This document shows, piece by piece, positions 17,789-27,160 of a DNA stretch of 64,000 nucleotides (its first letter is position 1; every line of letters begins with the position of its first letter). Source of the stretch: Gemmatimonadota bacterium (lineage in GTDB: Bacteria; Latescibacterota; UBA2968; UBA8231); contig VXOR01000022.1 in NCBI GenBank assembly GCA_009840005.1, forward strand, positions 1 to 64,000, written 5' to 3'. Position numbers and translations under genes: made by a program. A model generated the notes under the pieces. The model made no database searches, was not told the origin of the DNA, and saw only the letters and a list, made by a program, of their open reading frames with translations.

Positions 17789-19408
17789 ATGTACGACCTG
17801 TTAATCCGCAACGCCCAACTTCTCGACGGCAGCGGCCAGCCCGCTTTCCGCGGCGACATCGCCGTCGAGCAGGGTCGCATCGTGGCCATCGGCGACCTTT
17901 CTGAGGCCGAAGCGAGTCGCACCATCGACGCCGAGGGCCGCATTGCCTGCCCCGGCTTTATCGACATCCACACGCATTCGGACTTGACCATTGCCCTCGA
18001 CGGCCGCGCGCTCAGTTCCCTGACGCAGGGCATTACGACCCAAGTTATGGGCAACTGCGGCGTGTCGGCCGCACCCACCCGCGACTACGAGCCGTACTAC
18101 GGCCCGCTCGACCCGGCGATGACCCGGGGCTTGGCGTGCGATTGGACCCATTTCGGCGACTATTTCCAGCGGCTCGAAGCCAATGGAATGGGCACGAATA
18201 CCGCGACTTTGGTCGGCCACGGCAACGTGCGCGTCGCTGCTATGGGCTACGACGACCGCCCGCCGACTGCGGCGGAAATGGAGCAGATGAAGGCGCTCGT
18301 CGCCCGCGCAATGGAAGACGGCGCGATGGGGCTGTCTTCGGGCTTGGCGTACGCGCCCGGCCCGTATGCGGCGCTGGAAGAGCTCGTCGAGTTGGGGAAG
18401 GTCGTCGCTGAATACAGCGGCATCTACACCTCGCACATCCGCAACCAGACCGAGTCGATTGCCCAAGCCGTCGGCGAGGTCATTGCCGTTGGCGAGCAAG
18501 CCTCGGTTGCCGCCCACGTCTCGCACATGCAGCCCGGTGCGCCAATGATCGGCGCGACCCGCGACCTGCTCGCCACCATCGACCAGAAGCGCCGCGAGGG
18601 CTGCGACATTAGCTGCGACGCCATTCCCTACACGATCGGCAGCACCACCCTCAAGTCGCTATTGCCTCCTTGGGCTCTGGCCGGCGGCGACGAGGCGCTG
18701 CTGCGGAGGCTACAAGACCCGGAGACTCGCGCCAAGATCGAGCAGGATACCATGCAGTACGGGGCCGAGAGCGGCGGCAGCCGCAAGCGCAACTTGGCGC
18801 GGGATGGGGAATGGGACAAGATCTGGCTGGGCAGCGCCGAGCAAAACTCCGATTTAGTTGGCCTGAGTTTTGCCGAGATTGGTCGGCGGCGCGGCCAAAC
18901 TCCTCACGATGCGGTCTGCGACATCCTCGTCGAAGAGCGTGCGCGGCCGTGGATGCTAGCCGAGGATGTGTCTGAGGAGGACTTCCTCAACATCGCCCGC
19001 CACTCTACCGGCGGCGTCATCTCCGACGGCTTCTCGCTCGTGCCCGAAGGCACCTTGGCCGAGGGCAAGCACCATCCCCGCTCCTACGGGGCCTTCCCCT
19101 ACTTCTTGCGCCACTTCGTCCGCGAGCAAGGCGCGCTGCGCTGGGAAGAGGCCATCCACAAGCTCACTGGCCACCCCGCCGCCCGCTTCCGCTTGCGCGC
19201 ACGCGGCCTGTTGCGCGAAGGCTACTGGGCCGATCTCGTGGTCTTCGACCCCGCCGCCATCGGCGAGTGCGCCGACTTTGCCGATCCCTACCGCTATCCG
19301 CAGGGCATCGACTGCGTAATTGTCAATGGACGGATCGCCGTTGAACGAGGAGAAATAGCCGACAGCCGCGCCGGACAGATCGTCCGGGCTGCTCCTGCTT
19401 CGACCTGA
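17789..19408 (+). CDS. N-acyl-D-amino-acid deacylase family amidohydrolase
   Basis: A 539-residue metal-dependent amidohydrolase. The opening MYDLLIRNAQLLDGSGQP and the metal site GFIDIHTHSD (H61, H63, D65) are typical, as is GNCGVSAAP with the conserved Cys near residue 93 that bridges the metal in D-aminoacylases. SHIRNQTES and SHMQPG supply further His ligands. The C-terminal MxGHPAARFRLRARGLLREGYWADLVVFDP type closing block is present. It cleaves N-acyl groups from D-amino acids or related dipeptides. It is divergent from the two peptide-binding lipoproteins, which could deliver D-amino-acid peptides to it; this is inference. Confidence 0.92.
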   Translation: MYDLLIRNAQLLDGSGQPAFRGDIAVEQGRIVAIGDLSEAEASRTIDAEGRIACPGFIDIHTHSDLTIALDGRALSSLTQGITTQVMGNCGVSAAPTRDYEPYYGPLDPAMTRGLACDWTHFGDYFQRLEANGMGTNTATLVGHGNVRVAAMGYDDRPPTAAEMEQMKALVARAMEDGAMGLSSGLAYAPGPYAALEELVELGKVVAEYSGIYTSHIRNQTESIAQAVGEVIAVGEQASVAAHVSHMQPGAPMIGATRDLLATIDQKRREGCDISCDAIPYTIGSTTLKSLLPPWALAGGDEALLRRLQDPETRAKIEQDTMQYGAESGGSRKRNLARDGEWDKIWLGSAEQNSDLVGLSFAEIGRRRGQTPHDAVCDILVEERARPWMLAEDVSEEDFLNIARHSTGGVISDGFSLVPEGTLAEGKHHPRSYGAFPYFLRHFVREQGALRWEEAIHKLTGHPAARFRLRARGLLREGYWADLVVFDPAAIGECADFADPYRYPQGIDCVIVNGRIAVERGEIADSRAGQIVRAAPAST

Positions 19409-19489
19409 GACTTCGGCGAGTTCAGCCCAAGGGCGTTTGCCGCTCCTCGGTGCGTTAATCTGCTGCCTCGACAATACGAAATATGCGGT

Positions 19490-19562
19490 AGTGGGTTACT
19501 TTGAAAATGTTATCCCTTCCATAGATAGACAAAACGGCCAAAAAAATTCAAAGTGACCCACT
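19490..19562. repeat. Inverted repeat upstream of the toxin-antitoxin operon
   Basis: AGTGGGTTACTTTGAA (19490-19505) and TTCAAAGTGACCCACT (19547-19562) pair over 16 positions with one G.U, enclosing 41 bases. It could fold in RNA as an attenuator-like hairpin or be a border of the toxin-antitoxin cassette. Function unknown. Confidence 0.6.
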
Positions 19563-19579
19563 CCCAAATATGCCTATAT

Positions 19580-19612
19580 TTGACAAAGTTCGTTCGATAA
19601 TCTAAACTTTGT
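19580..19612 (+). promoter_or_regulatory. Promoter and operator of the XRE-ImmA/PIN operon
   Basis: TTGACA (19580-19585) and TAAACT (19603-19608) are spaced by 17 bases. An 8-bp perfect dyad ACAAAGTT / AACTTTGT (19583-19590, 19605-19612) overlaps both boxes, the expected place for autorepression by the XRE protein encoded 27 bases downstream. Confidence 0.65.
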
Positions 19613-19638
19613 TGTCGTCATTGATTCGGAGGTGCTCC

Positions 19639-20862
19639 ATGCTCATTACCCTTGAACAGATCGGGCAACGACTGCGCTGGGCACGCGAAAGCCGGCAGAT
19701 TACCCAAGAGACCGCCGGGGCCGCACTCGGCCTTCAGCGATCGGCTATCAGCCTCATGGAATCTGGCCAGCGGCAGGTCTCCACGCTTGAGCTGACTCAT
19801 CTCGCTGACTTGTATGGTCGGCCGGTCGAATGGTTCGTTAGCCCGAATAGCCCGGTCGAACAGGAAGACCCGGTCGTTGCGCTTTTTCGCGCCGAGCCGG
19901 GCCTGCAAAGTGAGGTCGTCCAAAAACAAGCTCGGCGTTGTCTGCACTTACTTCGAGAAGGGGCGTCGTTGCGACGCCTAACGGGCGGCAGGGCTGCTGT
20001 CTCCCTACCGCGTTACGAACTACCGTCCCCGAGGTCGGTAGGACAGGCCATTGCCCAAGGCCAGCTTGTGGCCGAGCAAGAGCGCCGACGTCTCGATTTG
20101 GGCCAAGCACCCGTCAAATTGCCTGAGACCTTGGCCCATCAGAATATCTGGACGGCCGCTTTGCCGTTGCCCGATGAAATCTCTGGTCTCTTTCTGAGCA
20201 GTCCAGACTTCGGCATGGCGATTTTGGCCAACCGCACCCAAGCACCGGTGCGGCGGCGATTTTCGTTTGCCCACGAACACGGTCATGCACTTATGGACCG
20301 CGATGAGCCAGCCACTGTTACGAGTGCCCACAACGCCAAGACGCGAACTGAACAGCGAGCCAATGCCTTTGCTGCCGCCTTCCTCATGCCCGAAGAGGGC
20401 GTGCGAGATTTTCTGCACAACTTGGGCAAAGGGAGAGGTAGCCGCCGCGAGGAAGCAGCGGTGGATGCGGTCACTGAAGAAGGGATCCAAGGTCAATTGC
20501 GTAGCCCAGCGCGCTCGCAGAATGTAACCTACGCAGACGTGGCGCTTTTGGCTTGGCACTTTGAGGTAAGCTATACCGCGGCAGTTTGGCGGTTGCGCGG
20601 CTTGAATCTCGTCAGCCAAGAACAAGCCCAGACGCTTCTCGACCATACTGAAGAGGCCAATCGATACCTCCGCACTGTGAAAGCATTTTCGGATGTAGAG
20701 GATTCCGAAGACAAAGCACATTGGGACCATGAATTGGATTGGCAGATTCTGTCGCTAGCTCTGGAAGCATGGTGGCGCGGGGAGATTTCGCAGGGGCGGC
20801 TGCTTGAAGTAGGCCGCCTGTTGGATATTGATGACGAGACGATTCTCGATTTGGCGGATTGA
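19639..20862 (+). CDS. XRE-family regulator fused to ImmA/IrrE metallopeptidase (antitoxin)
   Basis: A 407-residue protein. Residues 5-60 form an XRE helix-turn-helix (IGQRLRWARESRQITQETAG, then RSAISLMESGQRQVS). An ImmA/IrrE zinc peptidase domain follows with HEHGH at 212-216 and the conserved NAFAAAFLMPEEGV about 30 residues later. I start at ATG 19639 because GGAGG lies 6 bases upstream. The next gene, 10 bases downstream, encodes a PIN-type protein. XRE-ImmA proteins beside small PIN/DUF3368 genes are known toxin-antitoxin or stress modules, in which the regulator represses the operon and peptidase action can relieve repression. The operator dyad upstream supports autoregulation. Confidence 0.9.
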   Translation: MLITLEQIGQRLRWARESRQITQETAGAALGLQRSAISLMESGQRQVSTLELTHLADLYGRPVEWFVSPNSPVEQEDPVVALFRAEPGLQSEVVQKQARRCLHLLREGASLRRLTGGRAAVSLPRYELPSPRSVGQAIAQGQLVAEQERRRLDLGQAPVKLPETLAHQNIWTAALPLPDEISGLFLSSPDFGMAILANRTQAPVRRRFSFAHEHGHALMDRDEPATVTSAHNAKTRTEQRANAFAAAFLMPEEGVRDFLHNLGKGRGSRREEAAVDAVTEEGIQGQLRSPARSQNVTYADVALLAWHFEVSYTAAVWRLRGLNLVSQEQAQTLLDHTEEANRYLRTVKAFSDVEDSEDKAHWDHELDWQILSLALEAWWRGEISQGRLLEVGRLLDIDDETILDLAD

Positions 20863-20872
20863 GGCACTTTGA

Positions 20873-21394
20873 ATGGAGCAGCAAGACCCAACGCCGATTG
20901 TCCTCGACACTTCGATCTTGCTGAATTTTGTGAAGATCGGTCGTGTTGAGTTACTCGGTCAGCTCGGCACATCGGTCGTGCTGCTCGACCAAGTTTTCGA
21001 TGAAGTGAGGCGTCCAGAACAAAGGAAGGTTGTCAAAGATGCCGTGGCTGCGGGCACACTTGATTTACAAAGCGTCCGCAATCCTGTGGAGGTTGCGCTA
21101 TTTACAGAACTGCGGGCGGGTGGGCGGCTTGGAGCTGGCGAGTGCGCTGTTCTGGCCGTTGCACTTACTCGGGATTGGGTCGCTGGGCTTCAAGATCGAA
21201 GAGCGCGAACTGAAGGCCAACGCCGACGTGAAAACTTGGTGATCCGCCAGACGGAGGACTTGGTGTTGACGCTGATCAAGGCTAGCTACCTGACTATAGA
21301 AGAAGCCGATGGATTTCTCGCCGAGTGGGCGGCGAAGCACCGCTTTAGATCCAAGGTCACCAGTTTCCGAGATCTGAACAAATCGGATTTCTGA
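20873..21394 (+). CDS. PIN-domain (DUF3368-like) putative ribonuclease toxin
   Basis: A 173-residue protein with the PIN-domain order: VLDTSILLNF (first Asp), LLDQVFDEVRRP (Glu region), GAGECAVLAVAL (second acidic site) and an Asp in the GLQDRRAR block. These acidic residues bind Mg in PIN nucleases, which cut RNA. It resembles the DUF3368 subgroup, with an extended C-terminal tail rich in Lys and Arg. It is 10 bases behind the XRE-ImmA gene, the usual second position of this pair. The toxic role is family inference; no activity can be read from sequence. Confidence 0.82.
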   Translation: MEQQDPTPIVLDTSILLNFVKIGRVELLGQLGTSVVLLDQVFDEVRRPEQRKVVKDAVAAGTLDLQSVRNPVEVALFTELRAGGRLGAGECAVLAVALTRDWVAGLQDRRARTEGQRRRENLVIRQTEDLVLTLIKASYLTIEEADGFLAEWAAKHRFRSKVTSFRDLNKSDF

Positions 21395-21526
21395 AAGTAC
21401 CCAAATACATAACTATAATCCCATGTCAACGTCGCCGGAGCGCAAGAGCAACGGCAAGGGTCTGTTATCCTCGCGGAGCAAATGGTCGATGGGAAGGACA
21501 TGCGGCAGCAGTTTGCGGATATATAG

Positions 21527-22810
21527 ATGAGCTATGCCCAGCTAACGCGCTTCATGTTGCCCTTGGTGGTGACGGCGCTGGTGCAAGAGCTCAGCGGCCA
21601 GTTCCTCAACGGCGGCATGGCGCGGATGCCGCGGGCGGTCGAAACGCTGGCCGCCTTTGGTTTGGCCTTTGGCTTGGCCTTATTCCTCGCCGGCACCTTG
21701 TCTCAGGTGCGGCAGCTCGGCTTGGTCCTCGTCGAGCACACCCAAGGCTGCCGCGTCTGCTTCCGCTTTGTGCTCGCCGCTGGGCTGCTATTGGCTGGCG
21801 TCTTGGCGAGCTTGGCACTGACGCCTTTGGGGACTTGGATTATCAACGATCTGCACGGGGTCGATCCCGCGCTCGGCGAGGCGGTGCGCGTGGCCCTGCT
21901 GTGGCTGGTTCCCTTTCCCGTCCTGCACGGGATGACGCGCTTTTACAGCGGCGAACTCATCCGCATCCGCCGCACTGATATTCCCGCCTACGCCATTACC
22001 ACTGGGATCGCCCTCAGCATCCTCGCGGTCTTTGCGCTACTGCCGCTCGGCTTCGTCCGCCAGACTCCCATTTTACTGCCGGTTCTTGCCACGTACACAG
22101 GTGCCCTCGCCGAGCTTGGCGTGGTCGCGTGGGGGCGCTGGCGCTTGGTGCGCTGGCCAGAGTCGGGCGACATGCCGCTCCTGACTTACTTCTACGTCCT
22201 GCGCTTCTTTTGGCCCTTGGCGCTGATCATGGCGGTGCAGGCTGGCACCCGGCCGCTGATCAACGTGTTCGTCGCCCGCAGCGCCGATGGTACCGAAGCA
22301 CTGGCCGTGCTGACCGTCGTCTATGCGCTCGGCCACATCCCCTATGGTTGGCTCAACGAACTGCGCAATCTGCCGACGGCCTTCCGCCAAGAAGGGGATT
22401 TGGCTAAAATTCGCCGCTTCTGCTGGGGCTGTTGTCTGTTTTCCTGTGCGTGGATGGCGGTGTTGTTTTGGACGCCGGCGGTCGATTACATCCTCGGCAC
22501 TTGGATCGGCATTGGCCCCGAGTTAATTGTCCACTGCAAGACGCCACTGCTTCTCTTCATGGGCTTTCCCTTTGTCGTCAGCCTGCGCAGTTATTTCCAC
22601 GGCATCGGCCTGCTCCAGCACCGCACCCAAGCCATGGCACCGAGCGCTCCGTCGCGCGTAGTGACCGTCTTGCTGGTGCTGGCCCTGTTAGCCAACCTCG
22701 AGCTCCACGGCGCGACCCAAGCCGTGGGAGCCTTGGTAAGCGGCCACACCGTGGAGGCCTTGGTCGTCTGGTGGAGCATCGGACGCGGGCGCGGGCGGCG
22801 CGCCTCTTGA
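21527..22810 (+). CDS. Bacterial ANKH-like (progressive ankylosis family) membrane transporter
   Basis: A 427-residue membrane protein with about 10-12 hydrophobic segments. It carries the hallmark blocks of the animal ANKH family: FFWPLALIMAVQAGTRPLIN, VFVAR, a stretch reading VYALGHIPYGWLNELRNLP, and IINDLHGVDPALGE. From memory, human ANKH has FWWPLALILATQ, GHMPYGWLTEIR and IINKLHHVDES at equivalent places. ANKH belongs to the MATE/MOP flippase superfamily and exports citrate, pyrophosphate or ATP-derived products in animals. The bacterial substrate is unknown. ATG 21527 has no strong ribosome site and directly follows a possible short coding remnant. Confidence 0.82.
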   Translation: MSYAQLTRFMLPLVVTALVQELSGQFLNGGMARMPRAVETLAAFGLAFGLALFLAGTLSQVRQLGLVLVEHTQGCRVCFRFVLAAGLLLAGVLASLALTPLGTWIINDLHGVDPALGEAVRVALLWLVPFPVLHGMTRFYSGELIRIRRTDIPAYAITTGIALSILAVFALLPLGFVRQTPILLPVLATYTGALAELGVVAWGRWRLVRWPESGDMPLLTYFYVLRFFWPLALIMAVQAGTRPLINVFVARSADGTEALAVLTVVYALGHIPYGWLNELRNLPTAFRQEGDLAKIRRFCWGCCLFSCAWMAVLFWTPAVDYILGTWIGIGPELIVHCKTPLLLFMGFPFVVSLRSYFHGIGLLQHRTQAMAPSAPSRVVTVLLVLALLANLELHGATQAVGALVSGHTVEALVVWWSIGRGRGRRAS

Positions 22811-22947
22811 CGCAGCTAGGTCTCTGTCCAACGTTCTACGCAAATTTTGTGGAGGGGCAACCACGAGGGTTGTTCCTATAGGATCCCCATAGGGACTGTC
22901 CCTTGTGGCGGTCTTGATCCAACGACAAAAATTCGGAAAGGGGTGCC

Positions 22948-24588
22948 ATGTCCATGAACGGCAACCAAGCCATTGCCCAAATCCTCAAGGCCGAAGGCGT
23001 CGAGTGGCTGTCGGCTTTCCCCGCCCAGCCGCTGATTGACGAGGCCGCACGCGCTGGCATCCGCCCCATTATCTGTCGCCAGGAGCGGACGGGCGTCAAC
23101 ATGGCCGACGGCTTCAGCCGCACGACCAATGGCCGCCCTTTTGGCGTCTTCACCATGCAGACCGGGCCGGGAGCTGAAAACGCGCTCGGTGGCGTGGCCC
23201 AGGCCTACGCCGATGCCATCCCCTTGCTGCTGCTGCCCGGCGGCGTATCCACGGCCCGCACGCAAGTGCCGCCCAACTTCGACGCGGTCGCCAACTATCG
23301 CGGCATCACCAAATGGGCCGCCAACATCAACCAAGTCGAGCGCATCCCCGAACTGATGCGCCGCGCCTTTAGTCAGCTCGTCCACGGCCGGCCCGGCCCG
23401 GTGCTCGTGGAAATCCCCAGCGACTTAGGCACGGCCGAGTTTCCCGGCGACCTCGACTACCAGCCGGTCAAGGCCTGCAAATCTGCGGCTGATTCAGACG
23501 CGGTTCGCGATTTGGTGGCCGCGCTGGTCAAGGCCGAATGCCCGGTCATCAACGCTGGACACGGCGTGATGTGGGCCGAAGCTACAGACCAGCTCGTGGC
23601 CCTCGCCGAGCTGCTCAATGTGCCCGTTATGACCACCTTGGCCGGCAAGAGCGCGTTTCCCGAGAATCATCCGCTCGCGCTGGGCACTGGCGGCCACACC
23701 GGCACGCTGATGGTCGATCGCTTCTTGCAAAAGACCGACTTTGTCTTGGGTGTGGGCACTAGTTTTACCATCTCGGTTTTCAATGCGCCTATGCCTGATC
23801 GCGCCGTCTTGGCACAGGTGACCAACTGCGCGGAAGATCTCAACAAGGACTATCGGATCGACTTGGGGGCCATCGGCGATGCGCGGATCGTGCTGGAGCA
23901 GATCAGCGAGGAAGTTCGCCGACAGCTCGGGGCCGACGGGCGAGGAGATGGTGGAGTTGCGGCCGAGATCGCGGCGATCCGCGCTGAGTTCAACGCCGAG
24001 TGGGCGCCGCGATTTCGCTCGGACGAGGTGCCGATAAATCCCTACCGGGTCTTCGCCGAGCTCGCCCGCGCCGTGGAGGTGCCCAACACCATCATCACCC
24101 ACGACTCGGGCTATCCCCGCGATCAACTCGTGCCGTTCTGGCGGCCCCAAGTCCCCAGAGGGTACATGGGCTGGGGTAAATCGACCCAACTCGGCTACGG
24201 CTTGGGCTTGGCCTTGGGGGCCAAGTTAGCCGCGCCGGACAAGCAGGTCATCAACATCATGGGCGACGCGGCTTTTGGCATGGCGGGCCTCGACATTGAG
24301 ACTGCGGTGCGCGCGGAAATTCCCATTCTGACGGTGGTGCTCAACAACGGTGTGATGACGCACTACAACCACCACATGCCTTACGCCACCGAGCACTATC
24401 AGAGCAACCAACTCGGCGGCCACTACGCGCAGGTGGCCGAGGCGCTTGGTGCCCACGCCGAGCGCGTTGAAGCGATCCCAGACTTGGCACCGGCCATCCA
24501 ACGCGCCCTCGCGGCCAACCGCGAAGGCCGAGCCGCCCTGTTGGAGGTGATGACCAAGGCGGAAGAAAACGTCGCCAAATTTTGGTAA
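22948..24588 (+). CDS. Thiamine-diphosphate-dependent enzyme (acetolactate synthase-like)
   Basis: A 546-residue three-domain ThDP enzyme (Pyr, central and PP domains). The ThDP-activating Glu is E46 in CRQERTGVNMADG, and the cofactor motif begins MGDAAFGMAGLD with D440 and closes at VVLNNG. GPG near 150 in GRPGPVLVEIPSD is typical. No strong acetolactate-synthase FAD block can be pointed to, so decarboxylase, carboligase or oxalyl-CoA-like activity remain possible. GAAAGGGG precedes ATG 22948. Its stop is 12 bases before the next gene, an NAD-dependent oxidoreductase, with which it forms an operon. Confidence 0.9.
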   Translation: MSMNGNQAIAQILKAEGVEWLSAFPAQPLIDEAARAGIRPIICRQERTGVNMADGFSRTTNGRPFGVFTMQTGPGAENALGGVAQAYADAIPLLLLPGGVSTARTQVPPNFDAVANYRGITKWAANINQVERIPELMRRAFSQLVHGRPGPVLVEIPSDLGTAEFPGDLDYQPVKACKSAADSDAVRDLVAALVKAECPVINAGHGVMWAEATDQLVALAELLNVPVMTTLAGKSAFPENHPLALGTGGHTGTLMVDRFLQKTDFVLGVGTSFTISVFNAPMPDRAVLAQVTNCAEDLNKDYRIDLGAIGDARIVLEQISEEVRRQLGADGRGDGGVAAEIAAIRAEFNAEWAPRFRSDEVPINPYRVFAELARAVEVPNTIITHDSGYPRDQLVPFWRPQVPRGYMGWGKSTQLGYGLGLALGAKLAAPDKQVINIMGDAAFGMAGLDIETAVRAEIPILTVVLNNGVMTHYNHHMPYATEHYQSNQLGGHYAQVAEALGAHAERVEAIPDLAPAIQRALAANREGRAALLEVMTKAEENVAKFW

Positions 24589-24599
24589 AGGAGGAGCAG

Positions 24600-25682
24600 A
24601 TGGACCAATACAAAGCCGTTCTCATCGGCTGCAGCCGCATGGGAGCTTTCATCGACAACGAAGTCCCGGCCAATATGCGCCCGTACTCCCATGCCGCTGG
24701 GTACGAGGCTTGTGAGCGCACAGACCTTATCGCCTGTTCGGACCTGCGTCCCGAGGTGATGGAAAGGGTCGGCGCGCGCTACGGCATCCCTGCGGACAAG
24801 CAGTACACCGACTACCGCGAGATGCTCGCCTGCGAAAAGCCGGATATCGTCAGCGTCGCCACTCAGCCCGAGCATCGCGCCGAGATCGTCATCGCGGCGA
24901 CCGAAGCGGGTGCCCGCGCGATCTACGCGGAAAAGGCGTTCTCGGCCTCGCTGGAGGAAGCCGACCGCATGGTCGAAGCCTGCCAGCGCCACAATGTCGC
25001 GCTCAACATGGGCACCAATCGCCGCTTCCACCCCGGCTACGACCAGATGAAGGCCGTCATCGACTCCGGGGAAATCGGCGCGTTGCAAACCCTCATCATC
25101 CACCAGACCAGTGCGCTCTTCAACGGCGCCAGCCACAGCTTTGATCTGCTCCAGCGCCTCAACTCCGACGCCCCGGCCGCTTGGGTACAGGCGCATTTGC
25201 CCAATGGCGACGAGATCATCGACGGCGATATCCTGCGCGAGGACCCGACCGGGCACGGCATGATCCAGTTCGCCAACGGGGTCACTGCGTACGCGCTCAA
25301 TTCAGGTCGGGGATTGGAAGTGGAAGCCGTCTGCGAAAAGGGCGTGGTGACGGCGCTGGGCAATGATAGGGAGTGGCAGTTGCGGGCACCGGTAGCACAG
25401 GATCACCGGGGCCGCAATAAATTGGGCTTGGTGGAGTTCCCTGCTTTCGAGCACCGGGCCTCGACGCTTTGCTTGGTCGAGGATTTGGTACACTCTCTCG
25501 ATACGGGTGAGCCTCCGCGCGGCGGCGCAGAGTTGGCGCGGGCTAATACCGAGCTGATTTTCGCGTTTGTAGAGTCGCACCAACGCGGTGGTGCTCGCGT
25601 GGAGCTGCCGCTCGACGGAAGCGCCTATCGGTTGGAGCGGGATCGGGGGCCGAGGCAGCCCAAGTACGAGCCGGACGCTTGA
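24600..25682 (+). CDS. Gfo/Idh/MocA family oxidoreductase
   Basis: A 360-residue NAD(P)-dependent dehydrogenase. The Rossmann start KAVLIGCSRMGAF is present, though the usual GxGxxG is altered to GCSRMG. YAEKAFSASLEEADRMVEA stands where most members have EKP, and NRRFHPGYDQMK follows. The C-terminal sheet domain ends near residue 340. I start at ATG 24600 because GGAGGAG lies 4-5 bases upstream. It is cotranscribed with the ThDP enzyme; a sugar, inositol or sugar-acid substrate would be usual for the family but is not shown. The altered nucleotide loop may change cofactor preference. Confidence 0.9.
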   Translation: MDQYKAVLIGCSRMGAFIDNEVPANMRPYSHAAGYEACERTDLIACSDLRPEVMERVGARYGIPADKQYTDYREMLACEKPDIVSVATQPEHRAEIVIAATEAGARAIYAEKAFSASLEEADRMVEACQRHNVALNMGTNRRFHPGYDQMKAVIDSGEIGALQTLIIHQTSALFNGASHSFDLLQRLNSDAPAAWVQAHLPNGDEIIDGDILREDPTGHGMIQFANGVTAYALNSGRGLEVEAVCEKGVVTALGNDREWQLRAPVAQDHRGRNKLGLVEFPAFEHRASTLCLVEDLVHSLDTGEPPRGGAELARANTELIFAFVESHQRGGARVELPLDGSAYRLERDRGPRQPKYEPDA

Positions 25683-25786
25683 GAAGCTGTCTGGAAATTC
25701 CAGATAGTTCCTAAGTCCTCAGAGCATGGCCGCGTGACTGTGCCAAGCGCCTAGGAATGCGAACTTCAACATGTTTTTGTTTTTCC

Positions 25787-27055
25787 TTACCAAGTACTCA
25801 CAAATTCGTCCACGCCAAAGCCCTCGGGCATCTCGCTGTTAAAGGTGCGCAGGGGTCGAGATTCAAAGTTCGGCGGATCGGCGGCGGGCCGGAGGTCAGC
25901 GTACATGTCGCTGTAGTGCTGGTGGACGCGGGCCTCGTCTTGCTGCAATCGCTCGTTGAGCGCGGCCAAGCGGCTTTGCAGGGCCTCGGCTTCGGCGGCG
26001 GTGAAGCGCTGTGCCATGTCCTCGGCGTAGTACGCGGGCGGCGATCCGTCGACCAGCGGCTGGCGCTCTTGCCCGGACATCTGGGCAATCTCCGGCCGGT
26101 GCAGAAAGACGACCTTGTTGGCGATCCGGCACAACAGGACCACGCTTACCATGCGACCGGACTTGCCCGGATGCAGTTCGGCCAAGCAGGTGCGGAATTT
26201 TGGCTCGTCGCGGGCAATCAGCGCGTGGAAGAGCGTCTCAATCTGGTCGCGCTCTTGATCGTAGCACTCGGTCCAGTGGGCAAATTGGGTCTCGGCCGCG
26301 GGTGAGAGGTATTGCCGGAAGCCATCGGCGTGGTACCAGTCGAGATGGTGGTGATACGAGAAAATCTGGCCGCCGAAGGAGCGGTAGCCGAGGTGGATGG
26401 TGCGGCGCATCCGGCTGGTGTACTGGCTGCCCCAGTGCATCATCAGGTTGGGATAGACAATCCCGTCGCCGGGCTGTAGCTCGACGGGGATGCCGCCTTC
26501 TAGCGGCACTTTGGGGTCCAGCATGAGTTGCCGCCGCTGCGCTTCGTTGGTCGGCTGTTTGTGGCTTTCGGGCAGGATCCAGAATACGTCGTCTTCGTAA
26601 AGGGCGATGTTCCACTGCACGTATCCGGGAGCGTTGGCCATTAGGTCCGCTTGCATGCCGCTGAGCGGGGCTTGCTCAGCCGAGCTGGCGTCGCGGTGCC
26701 AGTCCGTGTGCCCGTAATCGACCAGCCCGCTGCACAGCGCGCCAAAGGCGGTGAGGGCCGTCACCGGAGCCTGCATGAGTTGGGCGCTGACGCCAAAGGT
26801 GGTCTCGCCGAGGCAAAAGTCGATGACGTCGGCGGTCTCGGCGTCAATGGAATTTATGTTTAACCGCGGGTGGATTTTTTCGTACCAAGCACCGCCGAGC
26901 AGATCGCCGGGTTGGCGCGCGGCCGCAGAGCGCGCCTTTTCCCGGTCCACCATCCACTCGATGGCGAGCCGCATCGCGTCCAACCGCTCGGGCGGCACGA
27001 CGTGGCGCAAGACCAGATAGCCTTGGCGGCGGAATTGTTGCAGATCAACGTGCAT
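25787..27055 (-). CDS. Phytanoyl-CoA dioxygenase (PhyH) family protein, 422 residues
   Basis: An Fe(II)/2-oxoglutarate oxygenase of the PhyH family. The facial triad is H120 and D122 in WHRDAS and a distal His in LMMHWGS, followed by an Arg-rich strand (SRMRRTIHLGYR) that would hold 2-oxoglutarate. It is longer than typical (250-320) because of a C-terminal helical extension of about 130 residues with coiled character (AEALQSRLAALNERLQ). An EARVHQHYSDMYADL tail follows. It is first of a minus-strand pair with the sulfatase gene to its right reading toward it. Substrate unknown; the family hydroxylates lipids, ectoine or small secondary metabolites. Confidence 0.87.
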   Translation of the reverse strand: MHVDLQQFRRQGYLVLRHVVPPERLDAMRLAIEWMVDREKARSAAARQPGDLLGGAWYEKIHPRLNINSIDAETADVIDFCLGETTFGVSAQLMQAPVTALTAFGALCSGLVDYGHTDWHRDASSAEQAPLSGMQADLMANAPGYVQWNIALYEDDVFWILPESHKQPTNEAQRRQLMLDPKVPLEGGIPVELQPGDGIVYPNLMMHWGSQYTSRMRRTIHLGYRSFGGQIFSYHHHLDWYHADGFRQYLSPAAETQFAHWTECYDQERDQIETLFHALIARDEPKFRTCLAELHPGKSGRMVSVVLLCRIANKVVFLHRPEIAQMSGQERQPLVDGSPPAYYAEDMAQRFTAAEAEALQSRLAALNERLQQDEARVHQHYSDMYADLRPAADPPNFESRPLRTFNSEMPEGFGVDEFVSTW

Positions 27056-27160
27056 GACGTTCTCCTATGGCAATCCTACGCCATTGATAAGATAATCCGT
27101 CGATGGACGCAGAATAGCAGAAACAAGACGATTCGCCGCTCGAATCGTTCAAACCCTATA

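Noticed and set aside
21425..21526. Open stretch ending SVILAEQMVDGKDMRQQFADI just before the ANKH-like gene
   Set aside because: It looks like a coding remnant, but it is short, has no start and matches no family I know; not annotated.
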